From NCBI GenBank assembly GCA_963824985.1, contig CAWGRQ010000012.1, forward strand, positions 1 through 64,000: DNA of 64,000 nucleotides, in the 5' to 3' direction. Positions 9,505 through 19,176 of the stretch are shown piece by piece. The translations under genes and the position numbers were made by a program. Every line of letters begins with the position of its first letter. The first letter of the stretch is position 1. The notes under the pieces were generated by a model that ran no database searches, was not told the DNA's origin, and saw only the letters and a list, made by a program, of their open reading frames with translations. This stretch comes from JAFNAG01 sp963824985 (lineage in GTDB: Bacteria; Acidobacteriota; UBA6911).

Positions 9505-10926
9505 CTACGCTCCCGGACCCGGCGCGGCCGGCAGGACAAGGCGCACGGTGAAAGTCCCTGCATCGATGTCAATCGAAACCGTGCCGCCGAGCGCGGCAAC
9601 GGCGCGCTGGACCAGCGACAGTCCCAGACCGCAGTGAGTGCCCGTCGCCGAGCGTGAGGGATCGCCGCGCCAGAACCGGTCAAACACGTGCTGGGCTTCC
9701 CGCCCGGCAAGCGGGCAACCGGTGTTGGCGATCGTAATCTCGAGGGTTCCCGCTGCATTCCGACCATGAATGTCGATGCGCCCATCGGTATCGGTATATT
9801 CAGCCGCGTTCGCGAGCAGAGCGGCGAGGATCATCTGACAGGTGTTGCGGTCAGCCCGCAAAGCGGAATTCGGGGGCAGTTGAGTCCGGAACCTGATACC
9901 GCGCCGGGCTGCCTTGTCGGCGAGGGGGCGCCATGTGGTGTCGATCAGGTCGCCGACTTCGATCGTTTCGGGGTGTAGGGCAGTCTGACCGGATTCGAGC
10001 CGCGAAAGGGCAAGCAGCGTCTCTACAATCCTCTGGGTGTGACGGATCACGTCGAGACAGTCAGCGATGGCCTCCCGGTACTCGTCTTCATGGCGCGGCT
10101 GCGATAGGGCCACCTCCATGGTGCAGCGCAGTCCGGCAAGTGGAGTGCGGAGTTCATGAGCCGCATCCGAGGCAAACGCCCTTTCGCGAAGAAATGCCTT
10201 ATCCAGGCGGCACAGCAGATCGTTCAGTTTTCCCACCACCGGGGCCATTTCTGCGGGCATGCGGTCGACCGGGATTCTTGCGGACAGGTCCTCCTGCCGG
10301 ATTGCGGCGATTCGCCCGGCCAGAGCATCGAGAGGTTTCAGACCACGGCGCACCGCGACCGCACCCAGGAAAAGCGCGAGTATCAAAGTGCCGCAGGCAG
10401 CGAGCGCCAGGAGCCATCGGACCAGCCCGATCGTTGCGTCAAGGGTATCCGTTCCACGCGCCACCACGAGCGTCACTCTCTGTGCCGGAGCCGTATCTTC
10501 GGTTTCATCATCCGCCTTGGGGGTGAACGCCAGGCCGACCGCGCGCCCCGCGCGGCCGTCGGGCAGCTGCACCATCCGGAAAGATGGGGAATCCGCTTTG
10601 TCGGGGAAACGCTGCATATTGGCCGTTTTGAGTGCGGGTGAACCCGCCAGGGGCTCGCCGTTTTCAAGCCACAGCTGGAAATAATCCGGTTCGATGCTGC
10701 GATAGAACTCGGGAGCCTCGTGCTCGTCCAGATCAAACCGGATCAGAGCGCCGTACCGCTCCGTGGCGCCGCTGATGGTCCGGGCGGATGCGAGCAGCAC
10801 CTTGTCGAAACTGTCCATAAGGGATCTTGTGAGCACTCCGTATACCCCGACGGCAAAAACCAGGAGCAGAATCGCCATGCCCCCCGTCATCCAGAAAAGC
10901 AGGCGGGCTCGGATTGACAATGTCAT
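9505..10926 (-). CDS. Sensor histidine kinase
   Basis: 473 residues, an inner-membrane two-component sensor. Helix TM1 at about residues 9-33, a periplasmic loop to about 165, TM2 at about 168-192, then HAMP. The phosphoacceptor box AHELRTPLAGL has His257, followed by a HATPase_c domain with LLANAAEYTDTDG (N box), IANTGCPL (G1, with Asn in place of the usual Asp) and CGLGLSLV (G2). The start ATG overlaps the regulator's stop by four bases (ATGA), so the pair is translationally coupled. The signal and target genes are unknown. EnvZ/QseC-like architecture. Confidence 0.95.
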   Translation of the reverse strand: MTLSIRARLLFWMTGGMAILLLVFAVGVYGVLTRSLMDSFDKVLLASARTISGATERYGALIRFDLDEHEAPEFYRSIEPDYFQLWLENGEPLAGSPALKTANMQRFPDKADSPSFRMVQLPDGRAGRAVGLAFTPKADDETEDTAPAQRVTLVVARGTDTLDATIGLVRWLLALAACGTLILALFLGAVAVRRGLKPLDALAGRIAAIRQEDLSARIPVDRMPAEMAPVVGKLNDLLCRLDKAFLRERAFASDAAHELRTPLAGLRCTMEVALSQPRHEDEYREAIADCLDVIRHTQRIVETLLALSRLESGQTALHPETIEVGDLIDTTWRPLADKAARRGIRFRTQLPPNSALRADRNTCQMILAALLANAAEYTDTDGRIDIHGRNAAGTLEITIANTGCPLAGREAQHVFDRFWRGDPSRSATGTHCGLGLSLVQRAVAALGGTVSIDIDAGTFTVRLVLPAAPGPGA

Positions 10927-11597
10927 TTTGAGGCTCCCAATGAATATCCCCTGCCTCGCAGCGTATGGATCAGGGCCGGGCGGCCCGGGCGCTCGATCTT
11001 TCTGCGCAGGTAGCCGACGTACACATCCACGACGTTGGAATCCGCCTCGGAATTGAATTCGTACACGTGCTCCCAGATGTCGGTCCGGCTGACGACTTCC
11101 CCCTGGCGCAGAGCCAGATATTCCAGCAGCGCGTATTCGCGCGGCGTCAGATGAATCTCTTCCCGGCCGAGCCAGACCTTTTGCGCGGCGGTTTCAATGC
11201 GCAGGTCCGCGACCTGGAGACACGGGTTTTTCACGCTGTATACCCGCCGGGCCAGTGCCCGGACCCGCGCCAGGAGTTCCTCGAGCGCGAAAGGTTTGAC
11301 CAGGTAGTCGTCCGCTCCCAGATCAAGCCCCTTCACGCGGTCCGACACCGCGTCTCTCGCCGTGAGCACCAGGACCGCCGCGGCGCGCCCCTCGCTGCGC
11401 AAGCGGCTGAGGATTGAGAAACCGTCGACGCCCGGCAGCATCAGGTCGAGGACCACGACGTCGTAATCATTGCTGGTGGCATACCACAATCCTTCCTCGC
11501 CGTCGCCGGTCTCGTCGACGGCGAAGCCCGCTTCACGGAGCCCTTTGACCACGGCCTTCCGTATCGGAGGGTAATCTTCGACCACCAGCACGCGCAT
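10923..11597 (-). CDS. OmpR/PhoB-family response regulator
   Basis: 224 residues. Receiver domain with VVEDY acidic pair, phosphorylation site Asp51 in VVVLDLMLPG, and Lys in YLVKPF. A winged-helix DNA-binding domain follows (LTPREYALLEYLAL, DVYVGYLRRKIE, LIHTLRGRGYSLG). The start at 11597 is preferred over 11636 because GGAGG lies just upstream and the receiver begins immediately. It is cotranscribed with the kinase gene. The closest possible targets are the exported protein and barrel genes downstream, but no binding site could be identified. Confidence 0.95.
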   Translation of the reverse strand: MRVLVVEDYPPIRKAVVKGLREAGFAVDETGDGEEGLWYATSNDYDVVVLDLMLPGVDGFSILSRLRSEGRAAAVLVLTARDAVSDRVKGLDLGADDYLVKPFALEELLARVRALARRVYSVKNPCLQVADLRIETAAQKVWLGREEIHLTPREYALLEYLALRQGEVVSRTDIWEHVYEFNSEADSNVVDVYVGYLRRKIERPGRPALIHTLRGRGYSLGASK

Positions 11598-11666
11598 GCC
11601 GCCTCCGGACGCCGGTTCGCCTTCCTTCAACCCCATTCTGCACTCAAGCAGACCCGCGCATCCTCA

Positions 11667-11958
11667 GGGCCTGTCAATAAATAAAGGTTACACTTTGTCG
11701 CGAGCACCGTCGCACCTGCGGTGCTCCTGGGGCGGGCAGATGCAAGGCGCCGCGACGCAGGCGATGTGAGGACATCGTCGAGGAGCGGCAACGCCGCAGA
11801 TGCCCGCCCGCCGCCGCGACCCTTCGGGCTGCGGCCCGCAGGCCCGCCTGCTGCGTTGCTCGCTCCTTATATACCACACCGGGTATGCTCGTCGTTCGCG
11901 CCTTGCCGGCCGGCCTGGGGGCCCCGGCAAAGTGCAACCTTTATTTATTGACAGGCCC
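11667..11958. mobile_element. MITE-like element E1 with 31 bp terminal inverted repeats
   Basis: A 292 bp element. The ends (11667-11697 and 11928-11958) start GGGCCTGTCAATAAATAAAG and match as inverted repeats at 30 of 31 bases. The internal sequence is nearly the same as element E2, in opposite orientation, including GCATACCCGG-type, GCAGATGCCCGCCC and CGATGTGAGGACATCG segments, the last being a stem-loop. Short open frames inside are by-products of the folded GC-rich sequence. It is inserted upstream of the response regulator. Flanks are TCA and TTA, so there is no clean target duplication. No transposase is encoded. Confidence 0.75.
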
Positions 11959-11990
11959 TTAGCTCGCATTAGTCACGAAGCCGGACATCT

Positions 11991-12056
11991 CCGGACGCGG
12001 ATGAACATGGAAGAACACGGATCGGATCCGCATTCATCCATGTCTTGTGGTGTCCG
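11991..12056. repeat. GGACGCGGATGAAC imperfect hairpin repeat
   Basis: An imperfect inverted repeat (GGACGCGGATGAACATGG... with CCATGTCTTGTGGTGTCC) centred on GATCGGATC. Together with the preceding ~35 bases it resembles 57848-57911, including the shared TCACGAAGC and GATGAAC segments. It is a member of the dispersed GGACACGG family and lies just past the stop of the gene at 12069. Confidence 0.6.
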
Positions 12057-12068
12057 GGGGTCCGCTAT

Positions 12069-12797
12069 TTATGAATGATGCGGCTGGGGCTTGATTTTCT
12101 GCGCCTTCGCCAAAACAAAATCCGCGTCCTTGATCAGCCCCACGCCTGGCGCATATACCTTGTCTTCACTGCCGCTTTCGATGGCGCTCGATTCCCGTGT
12201 GTGCAGGCAGTTATTATAGACTCCGGCCGGCACCTTCGCCCCGCCGGTCACACTGATGACCTCGGCACGATCCATAGCCACCTTGGGCGCAATCTCCTGA
12301 AAATACCGGTCTCCGACAGCCGGTTTGCCGGGCAGCATCAGCCCGAAGCGGGCCCCGTTCACACCGGCGAGCCAGGCTCCTTCGTGACCGCTGATCTTGC
12401 CGCCTTTGTACTCGTCTACCTCCTCGCCAAAGTAGTAGAGGTCGTTTGTGACCTTGTCGATGGCAAAATAGTTCCGCGATACCTCCGCGAGCTGGCCGCC
12501 TTCGGTTTCCCTCTCCTCCACAACCCGTGTCCTGACGCCGTCAACGACCTTCGTTTCGTCTAGAACCGTGACGATCAGGGTGTCCTTGCCGTTGGCTAAC
12601 GTGAGGCGATATCCCGGTTCGAGAATGAAAAATGGATTCCGGCCGGTGTCCGACAGGTTGGATCTGTCGACCGGGAACGAATCCCGCCAGGCGGGCCCAC
12701 CGGCCTTCTGCTTTGCCTGCATTGCCGGGACTTGATCTGAAGTGATGCAGATCGCCGCCAGAAGCATCAACGGGCCGATTCCATGCACTTGAGACAT
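12069..12797 (-). CDS. Exported conserved hypothetical protein
   Basis: 242 residues from ATG 12797, which has GGAGGA eight bases upstream; the longer open frame to 13037 lacks support. A signal-like N-terminus (MLLAAICITSDQVPAMQA) is followed by a beta-rich domain: PFFILEPGYRLTLANGKDTL, VLDETKVVDGVRTRVVEERE, NYFAIDKVTNDLYYFGE, and APGVGLIKDADFVLAKAQ. The pattern of a yellow-protein-like beta sheet with a final vGlikd segment occurs in many exported proteins of soil bacteria. No enzyme motif is recognised. It stands alone on the minus strand between the WD40 gene and element E1. Confidence 0.75.
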   Translation of the reverse strand: MSQVHGIGPLMLLAAICITSDQVPAMQAKQKAGGPAWRDSFPVDRSNLSDTGRNPFFILEPGYRLTLANGKDTLIVTVLDETKVVDGVRTRVVEERETEGGQLAEVSRNYFAIDKVTNDLYYFGEEVDEYKGGKISGHEGAWLAGVNGARFGLMLPGKPAVGDRYFQEIAPKVAMDRAEVISVTGGAKVPAGVYNNCLHTRESSAIESGSEDKVYAPGVGLIKDADFVLAKAQKIKPQPHHS

Positions 12798-12939
12798 CGG
12801 ATTTTCCTCCCACAAGAATTTGCCCCAATTTCCTGACCGCCCGCCTGTTTGCAAACATCTGCCATGCTGCACCTTGAAAAATGAGAGGAGCATGAGAACC
12901 GGGGATTGAAGATCCGCGCACGAGTGCATGCCCGGGCGG

Positions 12940-15228
12940 TTACATTCCGGAGGGCGATAGAATTCTCCCCTCCCAGCTCTTTGTGTCCCATACCAACAGG
13001 GAGTTGTTCGTGCAGCCGCAAGCGAGCAGGCTTCCATCCGGAGAATAGCTCATGACCATGAAGGTCTCCAGGAAACCGTAAGTGGCGCGAGACCACGTCC
13101 CGGAGCGCAGGTCTCCCCGTCCGGAAACCAACACGCCGATCAGTTTCCTCTTTTTGACATCCCATCTCCTCAGGCTTTGAGTCCCTCCGCTGATCAATTC
13201 CATTCCGTCCGGAGAAAAGCACAGGCTTCGCACAGGGCCATTGGGATCCCAGAATTTTTTGCTGGTACGACGCCGCGCAACGTCCCAGATGATGATGGCT
13301 GAGTCCTCGCCGCAGCTTGCCAATGAGTTTCGGTCGGCGCCGAATGCCACGCCAATTACCCTTTTTGAGTGCCCTTTAAATACCTGGAGTGGAAGTCCCG
13401 AACTCAAGTCCCACAGCCTTACGGTTTTGTCATTGCCGCCGCTTGCAAGAACAGAGATATCACGCGAGAAGGCGACGGAGTTGACGGGGCCTGTGTGCCC
13501 CGTCAAGACAAACTGCGGTTCGGAATGCCCCTTGCGCCATACGCAGATGCTGCCATCCTCCGCCCCGGCAGCCAACCAGTCGCCGCCGGCCGAAAAGGCC
13601 AGGGAGGCAGGCTGTCCGGCAAGGCCTTTCAGCTGATACGAGGTCGCACCGCCCGCCATTTCCGAAACCACCACCGAGGCTCCGTCCCCCGGTTGAGCCG
13701 TCGCGCCGGATTCCGAGAGCGCGATCGGGTATGAACGGGCGACAGCCGTTCTCTCGATCTCGTCCCCCTTGACCGGATCCCAGAGTCTGAGGACGCCGTC
13801 GTCGCCGGCGCAGGCGAGTGCCCGGCTCCCGGGAAGAAAGGAGAGCGCGAGAATCCGATGTGCCGAAACCATTCTGCCCCGTGGCGGGCCTTCCGGCGCC
13901 GGTTGATTCGGGATTCGATCGGGGGGTGCTGAAGCCGTGCCGGCCGAGCCGATCGTGTGGGCGCTCTTGACTGCGCCGGTGCGCAGGTCGTAGAGCGTCA
14001 GTACGTTGCCGTTGAAGCTGGCCAGGAGGTCCTGTTTCGGCACCAGCTTCCCGGCAAGGTACGCTCTGTCTGCTTCGATGCGCCGCTCGGGGACGCCACT
14101 GTCATCCAGAATGTATATTCTGCCGGTCCCGCTCCCCGATTCGTGCCAAATCGCCGGGGCATTTACAAACGCAGGGTAGTTGCGAAATCCGGTGCTCACC
14201 ACGACCTTGCCGCTATCCGAAAATGCGAGCCATCCAATGGGGATCGGCAGGTTCTTGATGCTCCGTACGAATTTGCGTTGTACGATGTCATATATTCTGG
14301 TGAGGAAATTTCCGGACCATGGGCTGAAATCATAAACCAGGAGGCGCCCATCGCTGGAAAAGGCCAGCGGGCGCGCGGATTCAGGATAACCCTTCTGGAT
14401 GGTGCGCATCAGCGCTCCCGCAGCAGCATCATAAATTCTGACTTCCCCATGATTAACGCGATCCTTGTCGCTCAGGAGCAGCGAGAACGCCACCACACTG
14501 CCCGATGGGGAAAATGTAAAATAAAATCCCTGCAACGCGCGGGATTTGCGTTCCGGCAGAACCGATGTCAGGCGTTCGGCGAAGATGTTCCACAGGAACA
14601 GGTCGTCAACGGAGACGGAACGATTTGGCCCGAGAATGCCCGGTTGCCTTGGTCTGTCGGGGTCGGCCCGGCTTGCGACGGCTACCAGTGTCCCGTCGGC
14701 GGTGTAGGCCAAATCGTGAACCGCATCGACGCGAGGCTCGGTCAAAATTGTTGAAATGGCGCCGGTTGCCACCTTGATGATGAAAATCTCCACAAACCGG
14801 TCCTGCGGCACACCGATAGGCGAAAGGTACCGGCAGTTGCTCCGGGCAACCGCCAAATCTGTCCCCTCATGGGAGAACGCGAGGGCGGTAGCCCCCGGCT
14901 GGATCGCCAACGTAGTGGCCTGCCAATTTGCCGTGTCCAACAGGACAATCCGGTCCCCTGACACCAGCGCTCCAAGCCTGCCATCCTGCGAGAAGGCCAT
15001 ACCGGAGAATTGCTGGATTCCAGGAGGCCGCACAGGAGGCTGGAAAGGCATGTCCCTCAAGCGCTGATCTTGTGACGAAGCTCCCAGAGGAGATGTGACG
15101 ACCAGGAGCATGAGCAGGCATGCCCGCGCTCCAGCAGGAGTCTTGCACTGAAGTCGAGGCGCCGGCCGCGCCAGCCTGTTGACACGATGTGCGATCTGAG
15201 CTTCTGCGCGCACGAATAACTCTCTCAC
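12940..15228 (-). CDS. WD40-repeat exported protein
   Basis: 762 residues beginning with a GTG. A hydrophobic segment (ACLLMLLVVTSPLGASS) suggests export. The rest is WD40 blades, e.g. VNSVAFSRDISVLASGGNDK then TVRLWDLSSG, VIGVAFGADRNSLASCGEDS then AIIIWDVARR, and SYSPDGSLLACGCTNNSLLV then WDTKSW. These form one or two beta-propellers, likely a protein-interaction scaffold. The C-terminal blades keep the canonical GH...WD signature best. The N-terminal blades are divergent. There is no kinase or peptidase domain. An internal start near the hydrophobic segment is possible. Confidence 0.85.
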   Translation of the reverse strand: MRELFVRAEAQIAHRVNRLARPAPRLQCKTPAGARACLLMLLVVTSPLGASSQDQRLRDMPFQPPVRPPGIQQFSGMAFSQDGRLGALVSGDRIVLLDTANWQATTLAIQPGATALAFSHEGTDLAVARSNCRYLSPIGVPQDRFVEIFIIKVATGAISTILTEPRVDAVHDLAYTADGTLVAVASRADPDRPRQPGILGPNRSVSVDDLFLWNIFAERLTSVLPERKSRALQGFYFTFSPSGSVVAFSLLLSDKDRVNHGEVRIYDAAAGALMRTIQKGYPESARPLAFSSDGRLLVYDFSPWSGNFLTRIYDIVQRKFVRSIKNLPIPIGWLAFSDSGKVVVSTGFRNYPAFVNAPAIWHESGSGTGRIYILDDSGVPERRIEADRAYLAGKLVPKQDLLASFNGNVLTLYDLRTGAVKSAHTIGSAGTASAPPDRIPNQPAPEGPPRGRMVSAHRILALSFLPGSRALACAGDDGVLRLWDPVKGDEIERTAVARSYPIALSESGATAQPGDGASVVVSEMAGGATSYQLKGLAGQPASLAFSAGGDWLAAGAEDGSICVWRKGHSEPQFVLTGHTGPVNSVAFSRDISVLASGGNDKTVRLWDLSSGLPLQVFKGHSKRVIGVAFGADRNSLASCGEDSAIIIWDVARRRTSKKFWDPNGPVRSLCFSPDGMELISGGTQSLRRWDVKKRKLIGVLVSGRGDLRSGTWSRATYGFLETFMVMSYSPDGSLLACGCTNNSLLVWDTKSWEGRILSPSGM

Positions 15229-15396
15229 TCCGGGTTAATGTGTTCCCGTTGCCGGGTGCAAGCAGGATAACACCGGTTGGAGTGCAGGTCATCCCGAAAT
15301 AGCCTCGTGCTTCGACCAGACTGCCCGGGGAATATCGAAGCAGTGGCGCCTGAACGTCAGGGCGCAGTATGGCTTGAGGACCATTTTCCCCTGTTA

Positions 15397-15687
15397 GGGC
15401 CTGTGACGAAATAAGTGGCGCACTTCGCTGCCGGCCCCCAGGCGCGCTGGCAAGGCGTGAGCGACGAGCATACCGGGTAGTATGTGAGGAGCGATCAACG
15501 CAGCCAGCGGGCCTGCGGGCCGCAGCCCGAAGGGGCGCGGCGGCGGGCGGGCATCTGCTTCGTTGCCGCTCCTCGACGATGTCCTCACATCGCCTGCGTC
15601 GCGGCGCCTTGCATCTGCCCGTCCCAGGAGCACCGCAGGTGCGACGGTGCTCGCGCCGAAGTGTGTCACTTATTTCGTCACAGGCCC
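15397..15687. mobile_element. MITE-like element E2 with terminal inverted repeats and TTA duplication
   Basis: A 291 bp element in the opposite orientation to E1. The ends start GGGCCTGTGACGAAATAAGT and pair over ~31 bases with two mismatches. The direct flank TTA occurs at both sides (15394-15396 and 15688-15690), a probable 3-base target duplication. The core is almost identical to E1, and the stem-loop CGATGTCCTCACATCG is at about 15580. The end sequences differ from E1 at several positions, but each pair of ends remains complementary. The remaining bases of the gap 15229-15960 show no gene. Confidence 0.8.
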
Positions 15688-15960
15688 TTAGTGCTTGAGT
15701 TACCGAAGCGATGGAAGTATGCTGAGGGCACATTCGCTTCTGTTACTGCGATTTGAGTGGCCGTTCAAATGCGGTTGTCTGCTCATGCGAGTATTTTCTT
15801 CCTGGTCACGTTGCTGTCGGCTCCTCACTTCATGACATAAGAGGATGAAACTCAATCACGGCCGGGACCGTCACCCACCCCGGCCATGCGAACCAAACCG
15901 GTTCATCGACAATATTTGTTATCGGCAATTTCTATCAATCTTGAAATGGAGGGCGCTGGT

Positions 15961-18858
15961 ATGAGAATTACTGCGCGCACGATTCTTGTCTTTGCGCTGG
16001 TTCTTGCTTATTCGATGTTGCTTTCGCAGCAGGGACTGGTGAACACCGAATTCACCGCGCTCGTGACGGATCGCAGCCCGCTGGCTTTGAGCGATCGTTT
16101 TGGACCCCCTAGCCTCTCACGGCTTACCGACCAGGGTGACATCTATCTGAATGCCGGTAGTACGGCCTTGTTCCGCTGGACGGCGAGTGCCGGCCTTACC
16201 CGTCTGCTTCAGGGATCGGACCCTCATCCCGGATTTCCTGGCACCGTATGTGACGTTGTAGGTTCGGGTCTCGTGGCCAACTCCCTGGGTCATACTGCCA
16301 TGATCAACTATTTCGCCCAAAGGGGGGTGCGCGGGCCGCGCGGCATCTTTGTGTACGATGGCGCCAGGTTCACACCGGTGGCCATGCGTTACAATCCCGC
16401 GCCGGACGTACCGAACAAGGTTTTTGACAACTTCTCGCAATTCAGGATCAACAATGCGGACAAGGTGGCATTTGTGGTGGGCTTCGAACCCTATCCGATC
16501 GGAGGTGCAGGTCTCTTTGTCGGTTCTCCGGGCGGCATCCCGGCAAAGATAGCGGCCGTCGGAGAGGATGCTCCCTCTGCGGTCGGAGGCACTTACGCGA
16601 GCCTGAACCTCATGGGCTTCAACGATGACGGCCAGATAGCATTCGGGGCCGACATCGCCGGCGGCATGACGCCGCGCGCGATCTTCATCACCACCCCGGC
16701 CGGCATTGCCAAGGTGGCCGCCACAGGCGATCCGGCGCCAGGGACCGATGCGATCGGCACGCTCAATCTGCCGGGTGGGGGGAACCTCAATTCCAGCGGA
16801 GAAATCGCTTTCGTCAGCAACGTGTCCTATTCCGGAAACAATCCCTATCCGTATCCATACCCCTTCAATAGAGGCATTTGGGTTTACTCCGGCGGCGTTC
16901 TGAACAAACTCGTTACCAATGCCGATGACATGAACGGTCTGACCGGGCAGTACGGTAATTCGATTACCCTACGGGGATTCGACGCGGACGGGGAGGTTCT
17001 GTTCAGCAGTAACCCGGCGGGGACCGACTATCCGCCTACTCCTACCCATGCGCTGTTCCTCAAGATGATAGGTGAAGTTGCCAGCCTGGTCTTCAAGGCC
17101 GGGGACCCTGTCCCGACCCGTCAGACCGACCAGTACAACCAGACGCAAAATGCACAGCTGAATGAAAATGGTGATGTCGCGTTTCAGGCTTCCCTCCAGG
17201 GTGGCTCCATCCCCTACGGCTGGTTTTTCCTGGGGAGCAGTGCCACGACCCCGATTCCGGTCGCTCTTGAAGGTCAACCTACGCCGGCGGGAGGGACATA
17301 CGGCATTGCCGGGAAGTTGGGAGCGGGCATGCTGAATGTCGAGGGGAAGATTGCCTTCCTGGCTGACCTCCGGGGCCCCAACGAAACGGCAGTATTTCTC
17401 TGGAAACCGCCGGCCCAGGGTCAGGCAGGCGGCGTGCAAACCATCATGACCACTGCCGATTCCATCCCTGCGGGTGCAAATACAATCGTGCGCACGTTCA
17501 CCCCTGGCGCCGGGGACGGCATGCTGGTTTTTAATGCCAACAAGGCAGGCGGTCGCGCGACGATCTTCGCGCGTTTTCTGACTTCGCCCAAGGAGGAGTT
17601 CATCCCGATCGTTACGGCCGGCGATATTGTCCCCGGCGGCAACGGGCGCTTCTGGCTGGCCGGAGGTTCCTCCCTGGTCAATGATAATGAAGAGTATGCC
17701 TTCCAGGCCGGCATCGTCGGGCCGGCATATCCCGGATCAGGAATCTACACCTGGAAGCCGGAGTACGGCCTGCGCAAGGTGGTGACAACCGGAGACCTGG
17801 CTCCAGGCGTTCAGGAGGGCCAGTTCACGTCCCTTTCCCTCGTGCAAGTGACCCCGAACCGGATCAACGGCCTGGGGCAGGTCGCTTTTTATGGCCAGAC
17901 GGATGGCATGACCATGCCCGGGTTTTCGGTGCCGAGCGGTATTTTCGTTGGCTCCGCCGGCAAACCCCTTACGGCCATCGCGCGTTCCGGCGATGACTCC
18001 CCGCTGGGCGGAGGCGGGTATTTTATCAATTTTTCCTCGACGGTCTCGCTCAACGAAAGCGGTACTGTCGCTTTCCGTGCAATCACCCGGCAATCGCCCA
18101 ATTTGCAGTACCCTGGGATTTTTGCCGGCAACGGCTCCGCCCCTCCCGCGAAGGTAGCGGCGCAGAATGATCTCATCGACGGTGACTTCGGGCAGGTCAA
18201 CACTGTGCCAAGCACATTTTTGCTCAATAACGCGGGCCAGGTGGCATATGTCGCCGGCTTGAGGAACGGAACCACGCCGGAGGCGATCTTCCTCCGCAGG
18301 CCTGAAGATCCACCGGCTCCGGTTGTGTGGGTCGGCCAGGATGTTCCGGGCCTCGTCGGATGGAGATTCAGCGACTTCCGGGAGGCCGATTTCGATTTGA
18401 ATCATCGTGGCGATCTTTCTTTCTGGGCCCAGATTACCGATGGAGCAGCCGTCAGTTACGGTCAGTTCCTCCGGTTTGCGAATGGACAGATCAGCCCAAG
18501 GCTATTGCGGGGGCAGTCGCTGCCGGGCGGCGGATATGCATCCGACATTGGCATCAACATCAATAACATAGTCAGGGAATGCTCATCGCTCACCGAAAGC
18601 GGCGAGCTGCGCAGTATTGCCACATTCGTGACGGGCGCTCAAAGGATGTACTACCAGGCGGCGGTCACGCCGGCGGGTGTTGTGCGCAAGCTGTTGATGA
18701 GCGGCGACATGATTCCCGGCATCGGCGGTGGTTACATAGGCCTGATATTCCAGATGGCCACCGTGAACTCACGCGGTGAGTACTTCAACACGGTCATGAT
18801 CGTGGAGGGCCAGGCGAAGTGGGCCATCGTCTGGAACGGAACCGCAAAGAAAAAATAG
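15961..18858 (+). CDS. Large exported NxxGxxxF-repeat protein
   Basis: 965 residues from ATG 15961 (GGAGGG seven bases upstream; an earlier ATG at 15886 lacks one). The signal peptide is ARTILVFALVLAYSMLLSQ. The mature protein is a tandem array of ~60-70 residue units of the choice-of-anchor NxxGxxxF type: GDPAPG or GDxxP, then a segment leading to N-x-x-G-x-x-x-F (LNSSGEIAF, LNENGDVAFQA, LNESGTVAFRA, LNNAGQVAYVA), with IFV or IFL turns between. It is probably a secreted or surface beta-solenoid or propeller. No C-terminal anchor is visible here. A strong terminator follows. Function unknown. Confidence 0.85.
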   Translation: MRITARTILVFALVLAYSMLLSQQGLVNTEFTALVTDRSPLALSDRFGPPSLSRLTDQGDIYLNAGSTALFRWTASAGLTRLLQGSDPHPGFPGTVCDVVGSGLVANSLGHTAMINYFAQRGVRGPRGIFVYDGARFTPVAMRYNPAPDVPNKVFDNFSQFRINNADKVAFVVGFEPYPIGGAGLFVGSPGGIPAKIAAVGEDAPSAVGGTYASLNLMGFNDDGQIAFGADIAGGMTPRAIFITTPAGIAKVAATGDPAPGTDAIGTLNLPGGGNLNSSGEIAFVSNVSYSGNNPYPYPYPFNRGIWVYSGGVLNKLVTNADDMNGLTGQYGNSITLRGFDADGEVLFSSNPAGTDYPPTPTHALFLKMIGEVASLVFKAGDPVPTRQTDQYNQTQNAQLNENGDVAFQASLQGGSIPYGWFFLGSSATTPIPVALEGQPTPAGGTYGIAGKLGAGMLNVEGKIAFLADLRGPNETAVFLWKPPAQGQAGGVQTIMTTADSIPAGANTIVRTFTPGAGDGMLVFNANKAGGRATIFARFLTSPKEEFIPIVTAGDIVPGGNGRFWLAGGSSLVNDNEEYAFQAGIVGPAYPGSGIYTWKPEYGLRKVVTTGDLAPGVQEGQFTSLSLVQVTPNRINGLGQVAFYGQTDGMTMPGFSVPSGIFVGSAGKPLTAIARSGDDSPLGGGGYFINFSSTVSLNESGTVAFRAITRQSPNLQYPGIFAGNGSAPPAKVAAQNDLIDGDFGQVNTVPSTFLLNNAGQVAYVAGLRNGTTPEAIFLRRPEDPPAPVVWVGQDVPGLVGWRFSDFREADFDLNHRGDLSFWAQITDGAAVSYGQFLRFANGQISPRLLRGQSLPGGGYASDIGININNIVRECSSLTESGELRSIATFVTGAQRMYYQAAVTPAGVVRKLLMSGDMIPGIGGGYIGLIFQMATVNSRGEYFNTVMIVEGQAKWAIVWNGTAKKK

Positions 18859-18870
18859 GGGATCGCGCTC

Positions 18871-18911
18871 GGGGACGTCGCCACGTTCGGGCGACGTCCC
18901 CGCTTTTTTTC
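18871..18911 (+). terminator. Intrinsic terminator of the NxxGxxxF-repeat gene
   Basis: GGGGACGTCGCC (18871-18882) pairs perfectly with GGCGACGTCCCC (18890-18901), loop of seven bases, followed by GC and a run of eight T. It lies 12 bases after the stop codon. Confidence 0.9.
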
Positions 18912-18917
18912 CATTCG

Positions 18918-19161
18918 GATGCCCCTTCTCGCCGCGCGGCACCCCGCCCCGGAGGGGCGCCGGACAATAGCCGGGGGCGCGAGCCCCCGGATAGGAAATT
19001 GCATTAAAGGAGCTCCGGCAGGGGCGAAGGACCTTGCAGGCCAATGGTTTTCTGTCGCCCTTCCGGGGCTCGATGCTCGGTTTCCGGCCGACCCCGGGCT
19101 TGCGCCCCGATACCGATACCGACCCTGAAGGTTGTCGCCTTTTCCGCTATTTTCGGAGCAG
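18918..19161. repeat. GC-rich intergenic repeat-like sequence
   Basis: No gene is seen here. The sequence has several short hairpins (CCGGGGGCGCGAGCCCCCGG at about 18970-18990, CCGGGCTTGCGCCCCG at about 19090) and ends in ATTTTCGGAGCAG (19149-19161), a motif that recurs at 19289, 25527 and 54650. It looks like the remains of dispersed intergenic repeats. Confidence 0.45.
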
Positions 19162-19176
19162 CTCCTCATGAGCCAT

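Noticed and set aside
11674..11969. Overlapping short open frames on both strands inside element E1 (and likewise in E2 and E3)
   Set aside because: They run across the terminal repeats and hairpins, differ between copies and have no ribosome site; they reflect the palindromic GC-rich sequence.
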